A stretch of 64,000 nucleotides of DNA from Georgenia daeguensis (GTDB taxonomy: Bacteria > Actinomycetota > Actinomycetes > Actinomycetales > Actinomycetaceae), in assembly GCF_039537705.1 (NCBI RefSeq), contig NZ_BAABBA010000005.1, positions 124,001-188,000 of the forward strand. The letters run 5' to 3'. The notes beneath the pieces are model-generated. The model did no database searches. It was not told where the DNA came from and saw nothing but the letters and a program-made list of their open reading frames with translations. Below, piece by piece: positions 60,283 through 64,000 of the stretch. Position 1 is the stretch's first letter. Each line of letters opens with the position of its first letter. Position numbers and translations under genes: made by a program.

Positions 60283-61073
60283 GAAGCCTCCTCCTGCTTG
60301 TTGTCCGTGCCGGTGACCCGGCCGGGGGCTGCGCGGTCGGCCGGGCCCTGGGCGCCGCCGTCGAAGGCGCCGGCGACGGGGGTGTCGGCCAGCACGTACG
60401 GCGTCTGCATCTCGAGCATGGTGCGCACGCGGGCGGCGACGCGGTCGTTGAAGTCGCGCGGCTTCTCCCCCGGGCGCGGGCGCATCGGACGGCCGACGAG
60501 CATGCGCACCCGCGGGCGGCCCGGGGCGGGCCACGAGCGGCCCACCGGCATCGCCTCGTGCGTTCCGAGCAGCGCCACCGGCACGCAGGGGACGTTCCTC
60601 GCGACGCACAGCGCCGCGGCGCCCGGCTTGAAGGGTCGCATCTGGCCGTCCCGGGAGCGGGTGCCCTCGGGGAAGATCAGCACCGGCACGTCCTCCGCGA
60701 CCAGGCGCTGGGACAGGCCCTTTCGGGACCGCTTGCCGCCGGAGGTGCGGTGGATCGGGTAGGTGTTGAAGAACAGCGACGTCGCGGCCTTCGTCCACCA
60801 GCGCGAGTAGAAGTAGTCGGCGGCGGCGCCGACGGCGAGGTGCTCGGTGATCCGGCGCGGCAGCCCGGTCACCAGGACGGCGGTGTCGAGGTGGCTGGTG
60901 TGGTTGGCCACGACCACGAACGGGCGGGACAGGCCCTCGAGGTTGTCCAGGCCCTCCACCGTCGTCTTGGTCACGGACCGCACCACGGGCCGCAGCAGCA
61001 TCCGCTGGGCGACCTGGCGGGCGGCCCGGTGCCAGCCGGCGTGGTAGCGCTTCAGGCTCGGTGCGCCGGTCAT
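60279..61073 (-). CDS. PlsC-type acyltransferase
   Basis: 264 residues. Catalytic NHTSHLD (His58, Asp63), FPEGTRS (134-140) and a PVALLGTHEAMP segment, all typical of glycerolphosphate acyltransferases. One hydrophobic patch near the N-terminus suggests peripheral membrane binding. In this operon it could acylate DHAP (to feed the AGPS-like enzyme) or the sn-2 position of the alkyl product. 4-nt overlaps on both sides. Confidence 0.92.
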   Translation of the reverse strand: MTGAPSLKRYHAGWHRAARQVAQRMLLRPVVRSVTKTTVEGLDNLEGLSRPFVVVANHTSHLDTAVLVTGLPRRITEHLAVGAAADYFYSRWWTKAATSLFFNTYPIHRTSGGKRSRKGLSQRLVAEDVPVLIFPEGTRSRDGQMRPFKPGAAALCVARNVPCVPVALLGTHEAMPVGRSWPAPGRPRVRMLVGRPMRPRPGEKPRDFNDRVAARVRTMLEMQTPYVLADTPVAGAFDGGAQGPADRAAPGRVTGTDNKQEEAS

Positions 61074-61879
61074 CTGCGGCTCCCCTTGATGACCGCCGTC
61101 GCGCGGCGGACGAGTGGACGCGGCGCGTGCTCGGCAAGGAACGCCAGCGTCGCGAACCGCTTGGACGGTACGGACCGTACCCGCCCCTTCTCGACGTCGG
61201 CGAGGCAGTCCTCGACGACACGGTCGGCCTCGAGCCACAGCGCGTCCGGGATCGAGCTCGCCCGGATGCCCGCCCGCTCGTGGAACTCCGTGCGCACCCA
61301 GCCCGGCAGCAGCGCTGTCACGCGCACGCCCGTGCCGTCGAGCTCGAGGGAGAGCGACTCCGAGTACGTGCGCACCCAGGACTTGATCGCGGAGTACCCG
61401 CCCATGGGGATCAGGCCCGCGACGGAGGCCACGTTGACGATCACGCCGTGCCCGCGGGCCCGCATCGCCCGGCCGGCCGCGGCGCCGAGCACGAGCGGGG
61501 CACGCACCATGAGGTCGAGGGCGTGCTCGTGCTCGCTGGTGTCCTCGGCCAGCAGGGGCACGTGGACGCCCTTGCCGGCGTTGTTGACGAGGATCTCGAC
61601 CGGGGAGACGGGGTCGGCGAGACGGCCGGCGACCGCCTCGACGGCGTCGCGCTCGGCCAGGTCGGCGACGATCGTCTCGACGTCGACGCCGTAGCGCCAG
61701 CGCAGCTGCTCGGCGGTCTTGGCGAGCCGGGCCTCGTCGCGGGCCACGAGGACCAGGTCGCAGCCCCGCGACGCCAGCGCCCGCGCGAAGCTCAGCCCGA
61801 TCCCGGAGGTCCCGCCGGTGACCAGCGCGCGGCCGTGCAGCGGCGACGGGCCCTGGGCCGTGCTCGCGCTCTGCCTCAC
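61070..61879 (-). CDS. short-chain dehydrogenase/reductase
   Basis: 269 residues. Classical SDR with TGGTSGIG (21-28), NNAGKG, Ser152 and Tyr162-x3-Lys166. The C-terminal FATLAFLAEHAPRPLVRRAT could touch the membrane. In the operon context it is a candidate acyl/alkyl-DHAP reductase, or a partner of the fatty acyl-CoA reductase. The GTG start overlaps the upstream stop. Confidence 0.9.
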   Translation of the reverse strand: MRQSASTAQGPSPLHGRALVTGGTSGIGLSFARALASRGCDLVLVARDEARLAKTAEQLRWRYGVDVETIVADLAERDAVEAVAGRLADPVSPVEILVNNAGKGVHVPLLAEDTSEHEHALDLMVRAPLVLGAAAGRAMRARGHGVIVNVASVAGLIPMGGYSAIKSWVRTYSESLSLELDGTGVRVTALLPGWVRTEFHERAGIRASSIPDALWLEADRVVEDCLADVEKGRVRSVPSKRFATLAFLAEHAPRPLVRRATAVIKGSRR

Positions 61880-64000
61880 TTCCGTTCTCCCTTGATGCTC
61901 CGCAGGACCGGCGTCAGCCGCCCCTCGGCCGTGGTGGTCCACTGGTGGGTGGGCCAGCGCCGGCCACGGGCGTAGCGGTAGAGGCCGGCGTCGGGATTGA
62001 CGGCGTTGGGATGCCCGACGACCTCGAGCCACGGCCGGTCGGCGTAGCTGTCCCCGTAAGCATAGGACCCGGCCAGGTCCATGCCGCGCTCCCGCGCGTA
62101 CCGGCGCAGCCACGCGGCGCGGGCCTCGCCCACGAGCGGGGAGGTGGCGAGGTGACCGGTCCACCGACCGTCGCCGTCGGTCTCCATCCGCCCGGCGACG
62201 ATCTCGTCGAACAGCGGCGCGAGCGGCTCGACGAAGATGTCGATCTCGCCCGTGACGAGCACCGTGCGGTGCCCGGCGTCGCGGTGCGCCCGGATCCGCT
62301 CGACGGCCTCGAGCAGGAGGCCCCGGCGCAGCGAGGGGGTGACCTTGCGGGCGATGACGCCGCGCAGCTCCTCCTCGCTCGCCCCCTCGTAGCGCCGCAT
62401 GAAGGTGCGGATGAAGTCGCCGCGGTCCCGGCGCTCGGCCTGGAGGTAGCGGGGACCGAGGGCCACGAGGTTGGCCAGGGAGGCGGGCCAGCTCGACGCC
62501 GGCTTGGCCGCGAGCTCGACCCAGAGGTACTGCTCGACGAGCGTGGCGGCCGCGACCGTGCGCTGCAGATCGAAGACGGCGAGCACGTCCGAGCGGCGCG
62601 GCAGCTCGCCGGGGCCGTCGGGGGCCTCCTTGGGCGTGCGGTCGCGCATCAGCCCGGGCACCCCGGGGATGTGGACGTCCAGGAGGTAGTGACGCCAGTC
62701 GATCTCGGTGACGTCGAACCCGTGCTCGGCCTGCCGCTCGGCGGGCAGGGCGGCGTGCAGGGCACGGGTGCGCGCGTCGTCGAAGATGACCTCGGTCTGG
62801 GTGTACGGCTGGTACAGCGAGGTGAACTTCCGCAGGGTGCCGAGATCGCGGCGGGCCTTGTACAGGGTGGAGATCCACTGGCGCGTGCGCCGGTTCGCGG
62901 GCAGGTGCCCGACCGCCCGGTCGGCGAGGTCGACGGCGCGCTCGCGCCGGCTCAGAGCGCGCTCCACGGCGCCGCGGTGCGGGAAGGACCACGCGGGCAC
63001 CGCGACGTGGGCGCCCTCGGCGTCCTTGAGCGGGTTGGCGGAGAAGTACTCGCGCACCAGGTGCACGAGGGTGCCCAGCCGCAGCGGGTTCGTGATGCCG
63101 GAGCTGACCTGGTAGTAGCTCGCGCCGCCCGGCGCGGGCGGGGCGGCCGCCGCGGCGAGGATCGCGTTGACGACGAAGTCGACCGGGATGATGTCGAGCA
63201 CCGTGTCCGCGAGCGCCGGGAACTCCGGCAGCAGGCCGCGCCCGTAGGCGGCGATCAGGGGGTCCGCGACCTTGAAGCCGTCGATCCAGCCCGGGTAGGG
63301 GTGCTTCAGGGAGGACTCGATGATCGTCGGGCGCACCACCGACAGGCGGTGCCCGGCGCCGGCCCACATCTCCTCGGCGACGCGCTCCCCCATCGCCTTG
63401 GTGAAGGTGTACACGTCGGGCCAGCCGAGCGAGAGGGCACGGGTGCGGCCGTGCTCGACGAGCTGCTGACGCACCCACTCCACGCGGGCCGCCTCGGCGG
63501 CGTCGGCGACGGCGCGCGCGCCGGCCCGCCGGTGCTCCTGCTTCGCCTCGTCCAGCAGCCGGCCGAGGACCTCGGGGGTGCGGGACTCCTTCTCGGCGGC
63601 CTCGCGGGCGGCGACGGCGGAGGCCAGCTCGACCTCGCGGTCGATCTCGTGGTCCAGAGCCCGCTCCTCGGCCACGCCCTTGCGCAGGCCGGCGACGTAG
63701 CTGGTGGAGACGTGGACGACGTGCGGGTCGGCGCCGGTGGCCGTGAGGGCCTCGTACAGCGAGACGGGGCCGCCCACGTTGGCGGTGAACGCCTCGTCGA
63801 CGGGCAGGTCGAAGGAGACGGTCGAGGCGGAGTGGATGACGACGTCGACGTCGCCGGGCAGCGGCGGGAGCTCGCCGAGGTCGCCGGAGATCACGTGCAC
63901 CCGCTCGGCGAACGCGGCGGCCGCCGCCTCCTCGCCCACGGACCGGCGCCAGGCCTTGAAGACCTGCTTGCGCAGCAGCTTCGCCACGCGCTGCTCGGCG
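61876..64000 (-). CDS. fatty acyl-CoA reductase fused to a HAD domain (N-terminus outside the window)
   Basis: 707 residues visible; the frame continues past the window edge. The first part is an extended SDR/male-sterility domain with VIHSASTVSFD, the catalytic Tyr-x3-Lys in YTFTKAMGE, and VVRPTIIES, as in fatty acyl-CoA reductases. The last 240 residues are HAD-IB-like: motif I reads FDLQRTV (second Asp replaced by Gln), motif II VTGEID, motif IV YGDSYADRPWLE, then VNPD. The reductase would make the fatty alcohol used by the AGPS-like enzyme. The HAD part may be inactive or altered. It is the first visible gene of the operon. Confidence 0.85.
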   Translation of the reverse strand, partial: AEQRVAKLLRKQVFKAWRRSVGEEAAAAAFAERVHVISGDLGELPPLPGDVDVVIHSASTVSFDLPVDEAFTANVGGPVSLYEALTATGADPHVVHVSTSYVAGLRKGVAEERALDHEIDREVELASAVAAREAAEKESRTPEVLGRLLDEAKQEHRRAGARAVADAAEAARVEWVRQQLVEHGRTRALSLGWPDVYTFTKAMGERVAEEMWAGAGHRLSVVRPTIIESSLKHPYPGWIDGFKVADPLIAAYGRGLLPEFPALADTVLDIIPVDFVVNAILAAAAAPPAPGGASYYQVSSGITNPLRLGTLVHLVREYFSANPLKDAEGAHVAVPAWSFPHRGAVERALSRRERAVDLADRAVGHLPANRRTRQWISTLYKARRDLGTLRKFTSLYQPYTQTEVIFDDARTRALHAALPAERQAEHGFDVTEIDWRHYLLDVHIPGVPGLMRDRTPKEAPDGPGELPRRSDVLAVFDLQRTVAAATLVEQYLWVELAAKPASSWPASLANLVALGPRYLQAERRDRGDFIRTFMRRYEGASEEELRGVIARKVTPSLRRGLLLEAVERIRAHRDAGHRTVLVTGEIDIFVEPLAPLFDEIVAGRMETDGDGRWTGHLATSPLVGEARAAWLRRYARERGMDLAGSYAYGDSYADRPWLEVVGHPNAVNPDAGLYRYARGRRWPTHQWTTTAEGRLTPVLRSIKGERK

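Overview
The window is uniformly GC-rich DNA with GTG/ATG starts, many 4-nt start/stop overlaps and many apparently leaderless starts. It carries XPB helicase, DUF3027, a C50-carotenoid operon, coenzyme F420 genes and a valine-type dehydrogenase. This points to an actinomycete, most likely of the order Micrococcales; I cannot name the genus. I see no rRNA or tRNA gene, CRISPR array, phage or insertion sequence.

Layout. 1-13.5 kb: a partial gene, a CapK/PaaK-like adenylate-forming enzyme, a GHKL (sacsin-like) ATPase coupled to DUF3027, a cold-shock protein, an SseB-type multidomain protein, an AbiEi/DUF559-like gene bracketed by two copies of a palindromic repeat, an XPB-associated protein, DUF2237 and a HIT hydrolase. 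13.5-17.3 kb: aminotransferase, a tiny secreted peptide, an FkbM methyltransferase and a DUF2231-Rieske protein. 17.4-24 kb (minus strand): a fully overlapping operon idi-crtE-crtB-crtI-crtYe-crtYf-crtEb for a cyclic C50 carotenoid, with a divergent MarR regulator. 24-27 kb: ECF sigma/anti-sigma pair, class F sortase and a DUF4397 surface protein. 27.4-31.9 kb: TspO-like protein, SDR-DUF2867, a membrane protein, a glycosyltransferase and a flavin-fold protein. 32.1-33.7 kb: XPB helicase. 33.9-41.3 kb: a ribose-type ABC importer with a Gfo/Idh/MocA dehydrogenase and a TIM-barrel isomerase, divergent from a ROK regulator.

41.3-48.9 kb holds a GATase, a TPM-domain/PspA envelope-stress pair, a GltS-type FMN protein and a Glu/Leu/Phe/Val dehydrogenase (ammonia and amino-acid metabolism), and a nitroreductase. 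48.9-53.7 kb has cofC-cofD (F420), a NYN nuclease, an amidohydrolase, a PhzF protein and a mini membrane protein. 53.8-58.4 kb has a two-component system, a small membrane protein, an SRPBCC protein and a CPBP protease. 58.6-64 kb (minus strand) is a tightly coupled four-gene operon: fatty acyl-CoA reductase-HAD, SDR, PlsC-type acyltransferase and alkyl-DHAP-synthase-like flavoprotein. Together these look like a eukaryote-style ether-lipid pathway, and I regard it as the most interesting candidate system here.

Two global signals recur. First, about 17 genes have an nAnnnT hexamer placed 5-7 nt before the start codon, which predicts leaderless mRNAs. Second, a palindromic repeat of about 56 nt occurs four times between genes, twice next to short tandem repeats. 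Both are read directly from the sequence; their functions are inferred.
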